A stretch of 64,000 nt of DNA from Streptomyces sp. RerS4 (lineage in GTDB: Bacteria; Actinomycetota; Actinomycetes; Streptomycetales; Streptomycetaceae). The position numbers were made by a program, and so were the translations under genes. Numbering within the stretch: position 1 is the first letter of the stretch; each line of letters starts with the position of its first letter. This document shows, one piece after another, positions 9,686 through 18,272 of the stretch. The notes under the pieces are model-generated. The model did no database searches and had not been told where the DNA came from. It worked only from the letters and a program-made list of their open reading frames with translations. The stretch is taken from assembly GCF_023515955.1 (NCBI RefSeq), contig NZ_CP097322.1, forward strand, positions 1,426,001-1,490,000, read 5' to 3'.

Positions 9686-12126
9686 CGGTCTCCTCCTCGC
9701 AGCAGGCGCCAGACCTTCTCGGGGGTGAGCGGCATGTCGATGTGGCGCACGCCCAGGTCGCTCAGGGCGTCGACGACCGCGTTGACGACTGCGGCGGCCG
9801 GCGGGACGGTGGCGATCTCGCCCGCCCCCTTGGCGCCGAGCGGGTTGTGCGGGGACGGCGTGACCGTCTTGTCGAGGGTGAAGAAGGGCACGTCGGCGGC
9901 GCGGGGCAGGGCGTAGTGGCCCAGGTCGCGGCTGACGAGGATGCCGTTCTCGTCGTACTCGGCGGCTTCCATGAGGGCCTGGCCGAGGCCGTGGACGATG
10001 CTGCCCTCGATCTGTCCGTGGACGATCCTGGGGTTGCCGATGTTCCCCGCGTCGTCCACGGCGGTGTACGCCACCACCTCGGTCTCGCCGGTCAGTTCGT
10101 CGACCTCGACGACCGCGACGTGGCTGCCGAAGGGGTAGTTGAACTCCGGCGGGTCGAAGTGGGTGGTCTCGTCCAGGGCGGGTTCGATCTCGGGCGGCAG
10201 TCCCCAGCCGTACCAGAGGGCCATGGCCAGTTCGGAGAAGGTCTTGCCGTTCTCCTCGTCGCCCCGCTCGTGGACCCTGCCGCCGGCGTAGACGACCTGC
10301 TCCTCGGGCAGTCCGAGGAGCACGGCGCCGGCCTTCACCAGCTTGTCCTTGATCTTGCGGGCGGTGAGCGCCACGGCGGGCCCGGCCATGCTGTACGAGC
10401 GGGAGCCGTAGGTGCCCTGCCCGTACGGGGCCTTCCGCGTGTCCCCTTCGAGGACCTGCACCTGCTCCGGGTCGATGCCGAGCTCGTCGGCGGCGACCTG
10501 GGCGAAGACGGTGCCGTGGCTCTGGCCGGTGGAGGCGGAGCCGACGGTGACGGTGACCTCGCCGGTGGGGTGGACGCGGATGTTCGCGCTCTCCCAGGTG
10601 CCGCCGAGCATGCCCTCCTTGGACATCCGCGTGGAGGGACCGACCCCGCAGACGGCGACGTACGTGGCGAGGCCGACGCCGAGCCGCTTGCCGCGCGTCC
10701 GGGCCTCGGCCTTGCGGGCCGGCATGTCGGCGTAGCCGGACAGTTCGAGGGCCCGGTCGAGGTTCGGCAGGTAGTCGCCGGAGTCGTAGGTCCAGCCGAG
10801 TCCGTTGTCGTACGGGAACCTGTCCTTCGGCACCAGGTTCCTGCGGCGGACCTCCGCCGGGTCCATGCCGATCTCCCGCGCGTAGCGGTCGACGAGGCGT
10901 TCCATCAGGAAGGCGGCCTCGGCCCGGCCGCTGCCGCGCTGGGCACCGAGCGGGACGGTGTTGGTGAAGACCGCGTACACCTCGCAGAAGGCGGCCGGGA
11001 TCTCGTACATGCCGGAGATGGAACGGCCCATGAGGGCGGTGGCGACGCCGGGGCCGATGGTGGAGGGGTACGCGCCCAGGTTGGCGTGGCTGGTGCAGCG
11101 GACGGCGGTGATGCGGCCGTCGCGGGTGCCGGCGAGGGTGACGTGCTGGCGGTGGTCGCGGCCCTGGACGGTGGAGTTCATCAGCCCGGTGCGGGTGTCC
11201 ACCCATTTCACGGGCCGGCCGAGGGCCTTGGAGAGCAGCAGCACGAGCGCCATGTCGGGGTACAGGTAGCCCTTGGTGCCGAAGCTGCCGCCGACGGTGG
11301 GGGCGATCACCCGGAGCTTGTTGAAGGGGATGCCGAGGACCAGGGCGGAGAGCAGGAAGCGGTGGTTGTGGGGGCCCTGGGTGGAGGCGTAGAGGGTGTA
11401 CTCGCCGGTGGTGGCGTCGTAGTCGCCGACCGCGCCGCGCGGCTCCATGGGGCTGTTGATGGTGCGCTGGTTGACGAGGTCGAGCTCCACCGTGACCTCG
11501 GCGGCGGCGATGGCCGCGTCGGTGCGCTCCTTGTCGCCGCAGGTCCAGTACGCGTTCAGGTTGCCGGGGACGGCCTCGTGCAGCCGGGGCGCGCCGGGGG
11601 CGAGGGCCTCGTCGGCGCGGGTGACCACGGGCAGCGGCTCGTACTCGACGGCGATGGCGGCCAGCGCCGCGGTGGCCTGGCGCGCGGTCTCGGCCACGAC
11701 CACGGCGATGGCGTCGCCGACGTGGCGGACGGTGTCGCCGGTGAGCACCGGGCGCGCGCCGGGAAGTCCGTAGGGGTGGGGCGGGAAGTGGCTCTCGACG
11801 CCACCGGGGATCCAGATGCAGGGCAGCGGCATCACGTCCGGGAAGTCGGCGGCCGTGGCCACCTTCAGGACGCCCGGCAGCTGCTCGGCGGCCTTGGTCT
11901 CGATGGACAGGATCCTGGCGTGGGCCACCGGGCTGCCGAGGATGGCCATGTGCGCGGTGCGCGGCAGGTCGATGTCCCCGACGTACATGGCCTCGCCGCG
12001 CAGCAGCCGCGGATCCTCGCGGATGTCGAGCGGCAGGCCGAGGACGGTGTGCTCCCGCGGGGTCCGCGCCTGCGATGTCTGAGTGGCCTCCTGCGTCACG
12101 GCGCTCTCCCCCGTCACTGCGGTCAT
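9682..12126 (-). CDS. Molybdopterin-binding large subunit, xanthine dehydrogenase/aldehyde oxidase family
   Basis: An 814-residue catalytic subunit of a molybdenum hydroxylase. It has the aldehyde oxidase a/b hammerhead near the N-terminus, then Mo-cofactor-binding loops (GGSFGTKG; STGQSHGTVFAQVAAD) and the catalytic Glu loop GAKGAGEIAT near the C-terminus. The active-site loop reads GAQRGSGRAEA. It resembles the AYRGAGR form of type II (CoxL-like) enzymes and lacks the AYXCSFR motif of true aerobic CO dehydrogenases. The reaction is therefore hydroxylation of an aldehyde or N-heterocycle, not CO oxidation. No molybdenum-cofactor insertion gene is in the window. The start is ATG 12126, 6 nt after the small-subunit stop. 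Confidence 0.9.
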   Translation of the reverse strand: MTAVTGESAVTQEATQTSQARTPREHTVLGLPLDIREDPRLLRGEAMYVGDIDLPRTAHMAILGSPVAHARILSIETKAAEQLPGVLKVATAADFPDVMPLPCIWIPGGVESHFPPHPYGLPGARPVLTGDTVRHVGDAIAVVVAETARQATAALAAIAVEYEPLPVVTRADEALAPGAPRLHEAVPGNLNAYWTCGDKERTDAAIAAAEVTVELDLVNQRTINSPMEPRGAVGDYDATTGEYTLYASTQGPHNHRFLLSALVLGIPFNKLRVIAPTVGGSFGTKGYLYPDMALVLLLSKALGRPVKWVDTRTGLMNSTVQGRDHRQHVTLAGTRDGRITAVRCTSHANLGAYPSTIGPGVATALMGRSISGMYEIPAAFCEVYAVFTNTVPLGAQRGSGRAEAAFLMERLVDRYAREIGMDPAEVRRRNLVPKDRFPYDNGLGWTYDSGDYLPNLDRALELSGYADMPARKAEARTRGKRLGVGLATYVAVCGVGPSTRMSKEGMLGGTWESANIRVHPTGEVTVTVGSASTGQSHGTVFAQVAADELGIDPEQVQVLEGDTRKAPYGQGTYGSRSYSMAGPAVALTARKIKDKLVKAGAVLLGLPEEQVVYAGGRVHERGDEENGKTFSELAMALWYGWGLPPEIEPALDETTHFDPPEFNYPFGSHVAVVEVDELTGETEVVAYTAVDDAGNIGNPRIVHGQIEGSIVHGLGQALMEAAEYDENGILVSRDLGHYALPRAADVPFFTLDKTVTPSPHNPLGAKGAGEIATVPPAAAVVNAVVDALSDLGVRHIDMPLTPEKVWRLLRGGDR

Positions 12127-12131
12127 CCGCC

Positions 12132-12662
12132 TCACCCCTCCTGTCCGGCCGGGGCTGTGACCTGGGCAGCGGCCTGGGCGCTCGCGGCGCAGGCGCGCTG
12201 CACGCCGCGGACGACGCTGTGGTAGCCGGTGCAGCGGCACAGGTTGCCGGTGAGCCACTCGCGGATCTCGGGCTCGGTGGGGGCGTCCTTGCCCTCGGCG
12301 TCGTCGACGAGTTCGCCGAGGGCCATGACCATGCCGGGCGTGCAGAAGCCGCACTGGGTGCCGTGCTCCTGGCGCAGGGCCTCCTGGAGGCCGGTCAGTT
12401 CCCCACCCCGGGTGGTGACGCCTTCGATGGTGGTCACCTCGGAGCCGGCGGCCGCCGCGGTGAGGACGAGACAGCTCTTGACGGACTTCCCGTCGAGGCG
12501 GACGACGCAGGTCCCGCACTGGCCGGTGTCACAGCCGACCTTCGTGCCGGTGAGGCCGAGTCCGTCGCGCAGCCGTTCCACGAGGAGTTCGTTCGGCGGG
12601 GCCGAGAACGTCTCGGGTCTTCCGTTGACGTGCAGTGTCAGATCCATGCGAGTCAGATCCAT
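12132..12662 (-). CDS. Molybdenum hydroxylase 2Fe-2S small subunit (XdhC/CoxS type)
   Basis: A protein of about 170 residues with both [2Fe-2S] clusters: the plant-ferredoxin type cluster ([10 protein letters not shown], then SCLVL) and the all-helical cluster ([11 protein letters not shown] and NLCRCTGY). It relays electrons between the Mo centre and FAD. Two ATG codons 15 bp apart both give sensible N-termini ([12 protein letters not shown] or MDLTLHV) because a 15-bp segment is tandemly duplicated here (12637-12666). I list the upstream one, which overlaps the preceding stop; the downstream ATG at 12647 is equally possible. Translation probably depends on coupling to the upstream gene. Confidence 0.9.
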   Translation of the reverse strand: MDLTRMDLTLHVNGRPETFSAPPNELLVERLRDGLGLTGTKVGCDTGQCGTCVVRLDGKSVKSCLVLTAAAAGSEVTTIEGVTTRGGELTGLQEALRQEHGTQCGFCTPGMVMALGELVDDAEGKDAPTEPEIREWLTGNLCRCTGYHSVVRGVQRACAASAQAAAQVTAPAGQEG

Positions 12663-12666
12663 GCGA
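12637..12666. repeat. 15-bp tandem duplication across a gene junction
   Basis: Two perfect copies of GTCAGATCCATGCGA lie head to tail. Each copy contains the overlapping stop/start of the F420-reductase-like and 2Fe-2S-subunit genes, so the duplication adds a second in-frame start and five residues without breaking either frame. Confidence 0.9.
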
Positions 12667-13273
12667 GCGCCTGCGCTTCCGTGAGCGGCCGGTTGAAAAG
12701 GGGACCGCCGGGCTGCTGGAGAATTCCTCCGGAGTGCAGCGGGCCGGTGTCGACGGGGGCGAATCCGAGATCCTCGATGACCCCGGCGACGATTTCCTTC
12801 GCCTTCGCGTCGTCGCCCGCCGTGAAATGTGCGAGCCGCTCCGGCCCTTTCCGGGCGGGGTCCGTTCCGGCGACGGCGAGGGTTTCGAAATGCATGGTGT
12901 TCAGGGATTTCACGATGCGGGCGCCGGGATACCACTCGGCGACCCGTTCGCTGGACGCGAGGTCGCCGAAGTCGGCGGGGACGCCCGCGGCGCCGAAGGC
13001 GTTGGTGGCGTCCACCACCACCTTGTCCTGCACCACGTGCGGGGGCAGCAGTCCCCGCACGCCCGCGAAGGGCACCATCAGCACCACGAGGTCGGCCCGG
13101 GCGGCGGCCTCGACGGGGTGCGCCGCCGAGGCCGTCCGTCCCAGTTCGGCCAGCAGGGGTTCCAGCGAGCGCGGTCCGCGCGCGTTGGCGAGTACCACCG
13201 GATGGCCTGCCGCCACCAGGATCCTCGCGAGGGTCGAACCGATCCGCCCGGTGCCGATGACGCCTGTGCGCAT
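12653..13273 (-). CDS. NADPH-dependent F420 reductase-like protein
   Basis: A 206-residue Rossmann-fold protein starting [17 protein letters not shown], the dinucleotide-binding motif of the F420_oxidored family. Other family features are [16 protein letters not shown], the [10 protein letters not shown] strand and [12 protein letters not shown]. Such proteins transfer hydride between NADP and F420, although many family members have other imine or quinone substrates. Its position between an aldehyde dehydrogenase and the Mo-hydroxylase suggests a cofactor-recycling role. It is coupled to the 2Fe-2S subunit gene by an overlapping stop/start. Confidence 0.82.
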   Translation of the reverse strand: MRTGVIGTGRIGSTLARILVAAGHPVVLANARGPRSLEPLLAELGRTASAAHPVEAAARADLVVLMVPFAGVRGLLPPHVVQDKVVVDATNAFGAAGVPADFGDLASSERVAEWYPGARIVKSLNTMHFETLAVAGTDPARKGPERLAHFTAGDDAKAKEIVAGVIEDLGFAPVDTGPLHSGGILQQPGGPLFNRPLTEAQALAWI

Positions 13274-13292
13274 GGGGGCTCCTCGTCCGCCG

Positions 13293-13310
13293 GTCCGGCC
13301 GCGGCCGGAC
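13293..13310. other. Short intercistronic hairpin
   Basis: GTCCGGCC-GC-GGCCGGAC sits in the 38-bp gap just after the aldehyde dehydrogenase stop. It is too short to call a full terminator and may tune read-through to the F420-reductase-like and Mo-hydroxylase genes. Confidence 0.35.
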
Positions 13311-13311
13311 G

Positions 13312-14796
13312 TCAGTCCATTCCGATCCAGACCGACTTGGTCTGGGTGTAGCTCTCCAGGGATTCCGGCCCGCACTCGCGGCCGTAGCCGGAGGCCTTGT
13401 AGCCGCCGTAGGGCACGGAGGGGTCGTACTGGTTGTAGCAATTGACCCAGACCGTCCCCGCCTTGATCTGCGAGGCGACCCGGTGGGCCCGTCGCAGGTC
13501 CTTGGTGTGGACGCCGGCGGCCAGGCCGTACGCGCTGTCGTTGGCGATGCGTACGGCGTCCTCCTCGGTGTCGAAGGGGATGATCGACAGGACGGGTCCG
13601 AAGATCTCCTCCTGCGCGATGCGCATCGCGTTGTCGACGCCGGTGAAGACGGTCGGCAGGAAGTACAGGCCCTGGCTGGAGGCGCCTTCGGGGGTCCAGG
13701 CGGTGCCTCCGGTGCGCAGGAGCGCGCCTTCCTTCTCGCCGACCTCGATGTAGGAGCTGACCTTGTCGAACTGGCCCCGGTGCGCGAGCGGCCCGAAGAG
13801 CGTCTCGGGGTCGCGCGGGTCGCCGGGCTTGAGGGCGGCGGCCCGGCGGACCAGGCGTTCGACCATGTCGTCGTGGATGGGGCGGTGCAGCAGCAGGCGG
13901 GAGCCGGCGGTGCAGATCTCGCCCTTGTTGTAGTAGATGCCGAAGAAGGCGAGTTCCTCGGCGGCGTCGAGGTCGGCGTCGGCGAAGACGATGTTGGCGG
14001 ACTTGCCGCCCAGTTCCATCGTCACCTTCTTCAGGGTGCCGGCCGACTTGCGGATGATGGACTGGCCGACCGCCGTGGAACCGGTGAAGGCGATCTTGTC
14101 GATGTCGGGGTGGCCGGTGAGGGTCTCCCCCAGTTCCACGCCCGGACCGGTGACGACGTTCAACACGCCGTCCGGGATCTCCGCCTCCTGGAAGAGTTCG
14201 GCGATCTTCAGGGCGGTGAGCGGGGTGGCCGGGGAGGGCTTGTGGACGACCGTGTTCCCCGCCGCGAGGGCCGGGGCGATCTTGGTCATGGAGAGCAGCA
14301 GCGGGAAGTTGAAGGGGGTGATGGCGCAGACCACGCCCAGCGGTTCGCGCAGGGTGTAGGCGAGTTGTCCGCCGGCCGGGGCCCGGGAGGAGCCGTCGAC
14401 GCGGGTGACGGCGCCGGCGTAGTAGTGCATGAGCTGGGCCGCCATGGGGGCGTCGACGGTGCTGGAGAAGGCGAACGGTTTGCCCATGTCCACGGTCTCC
14501 AGCAGCGCGATCTCCTCCAGGTCGCGCTCGATGAGTTCGCCGACGCGGTTCAGCCGCAGCGCGCGCTCCTGGGCGGAGAGCCTGCTCCACGGACCTTCCT
14601 CGTACGCCGTGCGGGCCGCGGCCACGGCCGCGTCCGCGTCGGCCGCCGTGGCCTGGGCCACGGGCACGATCTCCTGTCCGTCGACCGGGCTGATGTCCGG
14701 GGTGGTGCGGCCGTCCTGGGCGGGGACCCATTTGCCGCCGATGAACAGCTTCCCGGGGTTGGCCAGGGGCCGGTCTTTCAGCACGCGCTTGGTCAT
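13312..14796 (-). CDS. NAD(P)-dependent aldehyde dehydrogenase
   Basis: A 494-residue protein of normal ALDH length. Visible features are the substrate/cofactor region [22 protein letters not shown], here split around [11 protein letters not shown], the [11 protein letters not shown] coenzyme loop, the general-base Glu in [11 protein letters not shown], and the catalytic Cys in [12 protein letters not shown]. It oxidises an aldehyde to the acid, substrate unknown; the ThDP decarboxylase-like enzyme of the same array could supply aldehyde. The ATG start (14796) has an upstream GGAAGGTG. A MITE-like palindrome lies in its promoter region, so its expression may depend on sequences in that element. 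Confidence 0.93.
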   Translation of the reverse strand: MTKRVLKDRPLANPGKLFIGGKWVPAQDGRTTPDISPVDGQEIVPVAQATAADADAAVAAARTAYEEGPWSRLSAQERALRLNRVGELIERDLEEIALLETVDMGKPFAFSSTVDAPMAAQLMHYYAGAVTRVDGSSRAPAGGQLAYTLREPLGVVCAITPFNFPLLLSMTKIAPALAAGNTVVHKPSPATPLTALKIAELFQEAEIPDGVLNVVTGPGVELGETLTGHPDIDKIAFTGSTAVGQSIIRKSAGTLKKVTMELGGKSANIVFADADLDAAEELAFFGIYYNKGEICTAGSRLLLHRPIHDDMVERLVRRAAALKPGDPRDPETLFGPLAHRGQFDKVSSYIEVGEKEGALLRTGGTAWTPEGASSQGLYFLPTVFTGVDNAMRIAQEEIFGPVLSIIPFDTEEDAVRIANDSAYGLAAGVHTKDLRRAHRVASQIKAGTVWVNCYNQYDPSVPYGGYKASGYGRECGPESLESYTQTKSVWIGMD

Positions 14797-14830
14797 GGCT
14801 GCACCTTCCGGTGTCGAGTGCGGGGGCTGG

Positions 14831-14989
14831 GGGGTGTCTTTCGGATCACGCCGGGCTCGCGGTGGTCGGCACCGCGCCTCGCCGCGTTGTCGTCGGTCGC
14901 CGACGCTCCGCGTCGACTCCCTCCTCCGCCTTGCGATGCACGGCACCGACCACCGCTCCCTGATCCGGCCTGATCCGAGAGGCACGCCC
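14831..14989. mobile_element. MITE-like long imperfect palindrome (about 159 bp)
   Basis: The ends form an imperfect inverted repeat of 24-25 bp: left arm 14831-14854 (contains TTTCGGATCACGCCGG) and right arm 14965-14989 (contains CCGGCCTGATCCGAGAG). Inside are a second pair of arms (14860-14874 and 14941-14955, 13 of 15 matching) and a small central hairpin (CGACGCTCCGCGTCG). It has no coding capacity. It lies in the only large gap between the third DJ-1 gene, whose stop it touches, and the aldehyde dehydrogenase. I could not find a clear target-site duplication. The structure fits a MITE or a REP-like palindromic repeat. Confidence 0.55.
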
Positions 14990-15732
14990 TAGCCGTGCTC
15001 GTCGAGCTGCCGTAGGAACGTCTCGGCGAGGGCCTTGGAGGAGTACGGGTTCTGGCCGGTGGTGAGCTTGCGGTCGACGACGACGTGGCTGTCCCAGATC
15101 GTGTCGGCCTTCTCGTAGCGGGCGCCGAGTCTGGTGAGCTCGGCCTCCAGGATCAGGGGGAGCCGGCCCGCCATGTTGGTGACCAGCTCCTCGGAGTGCG
15201 AGAAGGCGGTCATCCGGTAGCCCTCGAAGGGCCAGCGGCCCTCGCCGTCGCGCAGCGCGAGGAGTGCGGTGTGTCCGTGGCAGACGGTGGCCATCGGCTT
15301 GTCCTGGGCGATGGCCCAGCGCAGGACCTGGGCGAGTTCGTCGGACTTGGGCAGGTCGCCGATGGCCCCGTGACCACCGCTGATGTAGACGCCGTCGTAT
15401 TCGGCGATGTCCTTCTCGCCGAGGGACTCCACCGCGAGGGGGTCGCGGAGCTGGGGGGTGGACTCGATGACGCGGACGTACTCGGCCGCGTTGGCCGCGT
15501 CCTCGTCGGGCGAGCCCTCGGGACGGACCCACCGCAGGAACCGGGGGTCGATGCTGGTCTGGTCGACCGTGGGGGCCCGGCCCCCGATCGTCGCCACGTC
15601 GACGGTGTGGCCGGCGGCCCGGAAAGTCGTGTAGGGGACCACGAATTCCTCGGCCCAGAATCCCGAGGGGTGCTCTTCCCCGTCCAGCAGATGGAGCGTG
15701 GCCTTTGCCGTCATGACGACGAGAATCTTCAT
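14989..15732 (-). CDS. DJ-1/PfpI-family protein, Hsp31/glyoxalase III-like (third copy)
   Basis: A 247-residue type 1 glutamine amidotransferase-like fold. The nucleophile elbow is ATVCHGHTAL, with the reactive Cys followed by His, and an acidic residue pair occurs in GFWAEEFVVPY near residue 28. Length and the extra N-terminal segment match the Hsp31/HchA-like group, whose members convert glyoxals to hydroxy acids or act as deglycases. The other two DJ-1 proteins of the array are distantly related. A terminator hairpin lies upstream, so this gene probably starts a new transcription unit. Confidence 0.87.
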   Translation of the reverse strand: MKILVVMTAKATLHLLDGEEHPSGFWAEEFVVPYTTFRAAGHTVDVATIGGRAPTVDQTSIDPRFLRWVRPEGSPDEDAANAAEYVRVIESTPQLRDPLAVESLGEKDIAEYDGVYISGGHGAIGDLPKSDELAQVLRWAIAQDKPMATVCHGHTALLALRDGEGRWPFEGYRMTAFSHSEELVTNMAGRLPLILEAELTRLGARYEKADTIWDSHVVVDRKLTTGQNPYSSKALAETFLRQLDEHG

Positions 15733-15768
15733 GACTCTCTCCTTGTTCTGATTCGCTGCCGATTCAAC

Positions 15769-15788
15769 ACGCCCCCCGCAGGGGGCGT
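15769..15788 (-). terminator. Terminator hairpin after the MinD-like gene
   Basis: ACGCCCCC-CGCA-GGGGGCGT, an 8-bp stem with a tetraloop, 12 nt downstream of the MinD-like gene stop. It separates the signalling module from the DJ-1/ALDH genes. Confidence 0.65.
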
Positions 15789-15800
15789 AAGGGGGTGGCG

Positions 15801-16550
15801 TCAGGCGCGTGATACTTCGTCACGTGCGTCCAACGCCCAGAGGATCGAGCGAAATTCACCGACCAGGGGGTGGTCGGGAAGTGCTTCCGCGAATATGCGT
15901 TCGCCGTAGAGCGTCGCCATTTCGGGTACGTACGGGAGAATTCCGGCCAGCGGTGCGCCGTAGACCTCCTCAGCCCGCCTTCGGACGGATTCCCGGTCGA
16001 AGCCCTCGGGTGCCATGCTCAGCACCAGAGCGCGCCGGCAGGCCAGCCGGCCGGTCAGGGCGAGGGTCTCCTCGACCCCGGAGAGGTCGACGCGGTCGGC
16101 CCTCGCCATGATCAGCACGGCGTCGGCGCTGCCCATGGCGGTCACCGACTCGTTGTTGAGCCCGGCGTGCGTGTCCAACAGGAGGACGTCGAGCGCGTGG
16201 TGCTCCGCCAGCCGGTCGAAGCCCTCCGGCAGCAGTCCCACGTCGTACCCGGTGGCCATCAGCTCCCGGAGGTCCTCCGGACCGCCCCGGGCCGGTACGA
16301 CGTACAGGCCGGGGATTCCGGTGCCCCGGGCCGCGGCCTCGATCTCGCCACGACCGAGCAGGTAGTCGGCCAGCGACCCCGCGCCGGGGCCGAGTCGGAA
16401 GAGCAGGTCCAGGGTGGGCGACTGGAGGTCCGTGTCGACCATCCCCACGCGGCTCCCCCCGGCTGCCAGGAGCAGCGCGAGGTTCGCCAGTACCGAGGAC
16501 TTCCCGGTGCCGCCGCGGTGCGAGTGCACCACGATGGTCCGTGTCATCAC
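15801..16550 (-). CDS. MinD/ParA-like P-loop ATPase of the partner-switching module
   Basis: A 249-residue MinD/ParA/CpaE-like protein. The deviant Walker A reads RGGTGKSS (about residues 12-19): the usual signature lysine before the glycines is Arg, while the second Lys is kept. The A' segment VGMVDTDLQSPTLDLLF and the strand DVLLLDTHAGL follow. There is no obvious membrane-targeting amphipathic C-terminus. It overlaps the PP2C gene (ATGA), so the two are likely made in fixed ratio. It may position or regulate the phosphatase, but this is inference. Confidence 0.85.
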   Translation of the reverse strand: MMTRTIVVHSHRGGTGKSSVLANLALLLAAGGSRVGMVDTDLQSPTLDLLFRLGPGAGSLADYLLGRGEIEAAARGTGIPGLYVVPARGGPEDLRELMATGYDVGLLPEGFDRLAEHHALDVLLLDTHAGLNNESVTAMGSADAVLIMARADRVDLSGVEETLALTGRLACRRALVLSMAPEGFDRESVRRRAEEVYGAPLAGILPYVPEMATLYGERIFAEALPDHPLVGEFRSILWALDARDEVSRA

Positions 16551-17806
16551 GCCACCACCCGGTACCCGGCACTGTCCGCGTGCGGCCCCCGCGCCGCGCG
16601 TGGCCGGTGCAGGGCCAGCATGGTGACGTCGTCGTGCTGTTCGGCGATGCCGGTGTGCTCGCGCACCGCCCGGTCCATCCGGTCGACCAGGTCCCGACCG
16701 CTCGCCGGGGGGCCGCCGAGCAGTTCGAGCATCCTTTCGTCGCCGAGGAAGTCGCCGTCCGGGCAGCGCGCCTCGGGTACCCCATCGGTGAACACGAACA
16801 GGGTGTCGCCCGGGTTCACCTGGGCGTAGCCGAGGGTGTAGACGCAGTCGGGCAGGACGCCGACGGCGGGCCCGGTCACGTCCAGCGGCCGGGGTCGGGC
16901 TCCGTCCCCGGAGAGGAGCAGGGGCGGGTTGTGGCCGCCGTTGATGTAGACGAGGCTGCCGGTGAGCGGGTCCAGGACGCCGAAGAACAGGGTGGCGAAG
17001 TAGCCCTGGCGCAGGTGGTTGCGGGTGAGGTAGCCGTTGGTCGCGGTGACCGCGTTGAGCAGGGGGGTGGCGCCGACGACCGGGGTGCGGCGGCCGGCGC
17101 CGGCGCGGGCCGAGGCCATCAGGTGTTGGAGGCCGCTGTTCTCGGCGGTGTGCCGCAGCAGCGAGCGGATGAGGGCCATGAACAGGGCGGCGCCGACGCC
17201 CTTGTCACAGACGTCGGCGACGACGACCGCGAGCCTGCGGCCCCGGGAGAGCTCGAAGACGTCGTAGAAGTCCCCGGCCACCTGGCGGGCGGGCCGGAAG
17301 CGTACGTCGATCTCCCAGCCCGCGGGTACGGGCAGCGACTCGGGCAGGAAACCGGCCTGGATCTCGCGGCCGATCTCCAGTTCCTTCTCGTAGGCCGTGA
17401 GTTCGGCGCGTGCGTCGGCCTCGCGCAGGGTGCGGCCGAGTCCGGCGCGCTCCGAGCAGCTCAGCAGTCGGGCCCCGACGAGGGCGGGCAGGAAGGGCGG
17501 GACGAGGTAGTCGTGGCCGAGGCGGACGTGCCGTTCCAGGGCCACGAAGTCGGATACGGTCCACACGGTCACGACGGTCCCGCCGAACCGGCGGCGCAGT
17601 CGGCGCACCGCCGCCCGTACGGCTTCCCCGTCGGATTCGGCGGGGGCCAGCAGCACGTCCGCGACGGGGAGCGCCTCCTGCGGGCCGTCGCGCAGTTCCC
17701 GCAGGGTGCGGGGGACGAGTTCGGCGTCCATCGCCCGGAGCGCGTCGAGCAGCTCGGGCGGGGGCGGCGGGTACTCGTCGAGGATGATCACGGTCGTGGA
17801 GGGCAT
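16547..17806 (-). CDS. PP2C/SpoIIE-type serine phosphatase with N-terminal pseudo-receiver-like domain
   Basis: A 419-residue protein. Residues 1-115 resemble a receiver fold (alternating strands and helices, ending DYLVPPFLPALVGARL), but the phosphoacceptor Asp is not evident. A short helix (ELEIGREIQAGFLPESLP) precedes the PP2C domain, with metal motifs GDFYDVFEL and ADVCDKGVGAALFMA, the strand VYINGGHNPPLLL and FVFTDGVPEA. By analogy with RsbU/SpoIIE it should dephosphorylate a STAS anti-anti-sigma factor. It overlaps the RsbW-like gene by 19 bp and the MinD-like gene by 4 bp, forming one tight module. Confidence 0.92.
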   Translation of the reverse strand: MPSTTVIILDEYPPPPPELLDALRAMDAELVPRTLRELRDGPQEALPVADVLLAPAESDGEAVRAAVRRLRRRFGGTVVTVWTVSDFVALERHVRLGHDYLVPPFLPALVGARLLSCSERAGLGRTLREADARAELTAYEKELEIGREIQAGFLPESLPVPAGWEIDVRFRPARQVAGDFYDVFELSRGRRLAVVVADVCDKGVGAALFMALIRSLLRHTAENSGLQHLMASARAGAGRRTPVVGATPLLNAVTATNGYLTRNHLRQGYFATLFFGVLDPLTGSLVYINGGHNPPLLLSGDGARPRPLDVTGPAVGVLPDCVYTLGYAQVNPGDTLFVFTDGVPEARCPDGDFLGDERMLELLGGPPASGRDLVDRMDRAVREHTGIAEQHDDVTMLALHRPRAARGPHADSAGYRVVA

Positions 17807-18252
17807 GGGTCCGTCCCCTCGGCGTTCACGGTCAGCGTGCTGATGTTGCGGCCGTCCCTACGGGTGTACGTGAACGTGTCCACGCTGGTCAGGGCCAGGT
17901 GGATGCCGAGGCCGCCGATCCTGCGCCGTTCCGGGGGCAGCCCCGGGCACGGCGGGAGGCGGCCCTCGACGGGGTCGAAGGCGGGTGCGGTGTCCTCGAT
18001 GACGATCCGCACCCCCTCGGGACCGGAGCGGCCGCGGACGGTGATCCGTCCGTCGCCGCCCCGGTACCCGTGCATCACGATGTTCGTGGCCAGTTCGTCC
18101 ACGGCGAGTCGGATCCGGTACGTGGCCCGGGTACCCAGGCACGCCCGGCCGGCGAGGCCGAGGACGAAGGCGGCGATCTCGCCCAGGGCCCCCACCGTGG
18201 CGGGCACCTGCATTTCGGCGGCCCGCCTGGCCAGTCCCACCATGTCAGTCAC
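17788..18252 (-). CDS. RsbW/SpoIIAB-like anti-sigma factor kinase
   Basis: A 154-residue GHKL ATPase-only protein. It has the N box (LAVDELATNIVMHGY), a G1-like loop (IEDTAPAFDP) and a G2 loop (GGLGIHLAL), the minimal kit of a serine kinase that phosphorylates STAS partners and can hold a sigma factor. It has no transmembrane or sensor part. It lies between a STAS gene (20 bp upstream) and the PP2C gene, so its partners are probably the local proteins. No sigma-B type factor is in the window, so the output is unknown. Confidence 0.9.
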   Translation of the reverse strand: MTDMVGLARRAAEMQVPATVGALGEIAAFVLGLAGRACLGTRATYRIRLAVDELATNIVMHGYRGGDGRITVRGRSGPEGVRIVIEDTAPAFDPVEGRLPPCPGLPPERRRIGGLGIHLALTSVDTFTYTRRDGRNISTLTVNAEGTDPCPPRP

Positions 18253-18272
18253 CGTCGGGCCGGCCCGTGGGC

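Noticed and set aside
9742..12225. 827-codon plus-strand ORF opposite the Mo-hydroxylase large subunit
   Set aside because: Antisense shadow; the minus strand has all Mo-hydroxylase motifs.
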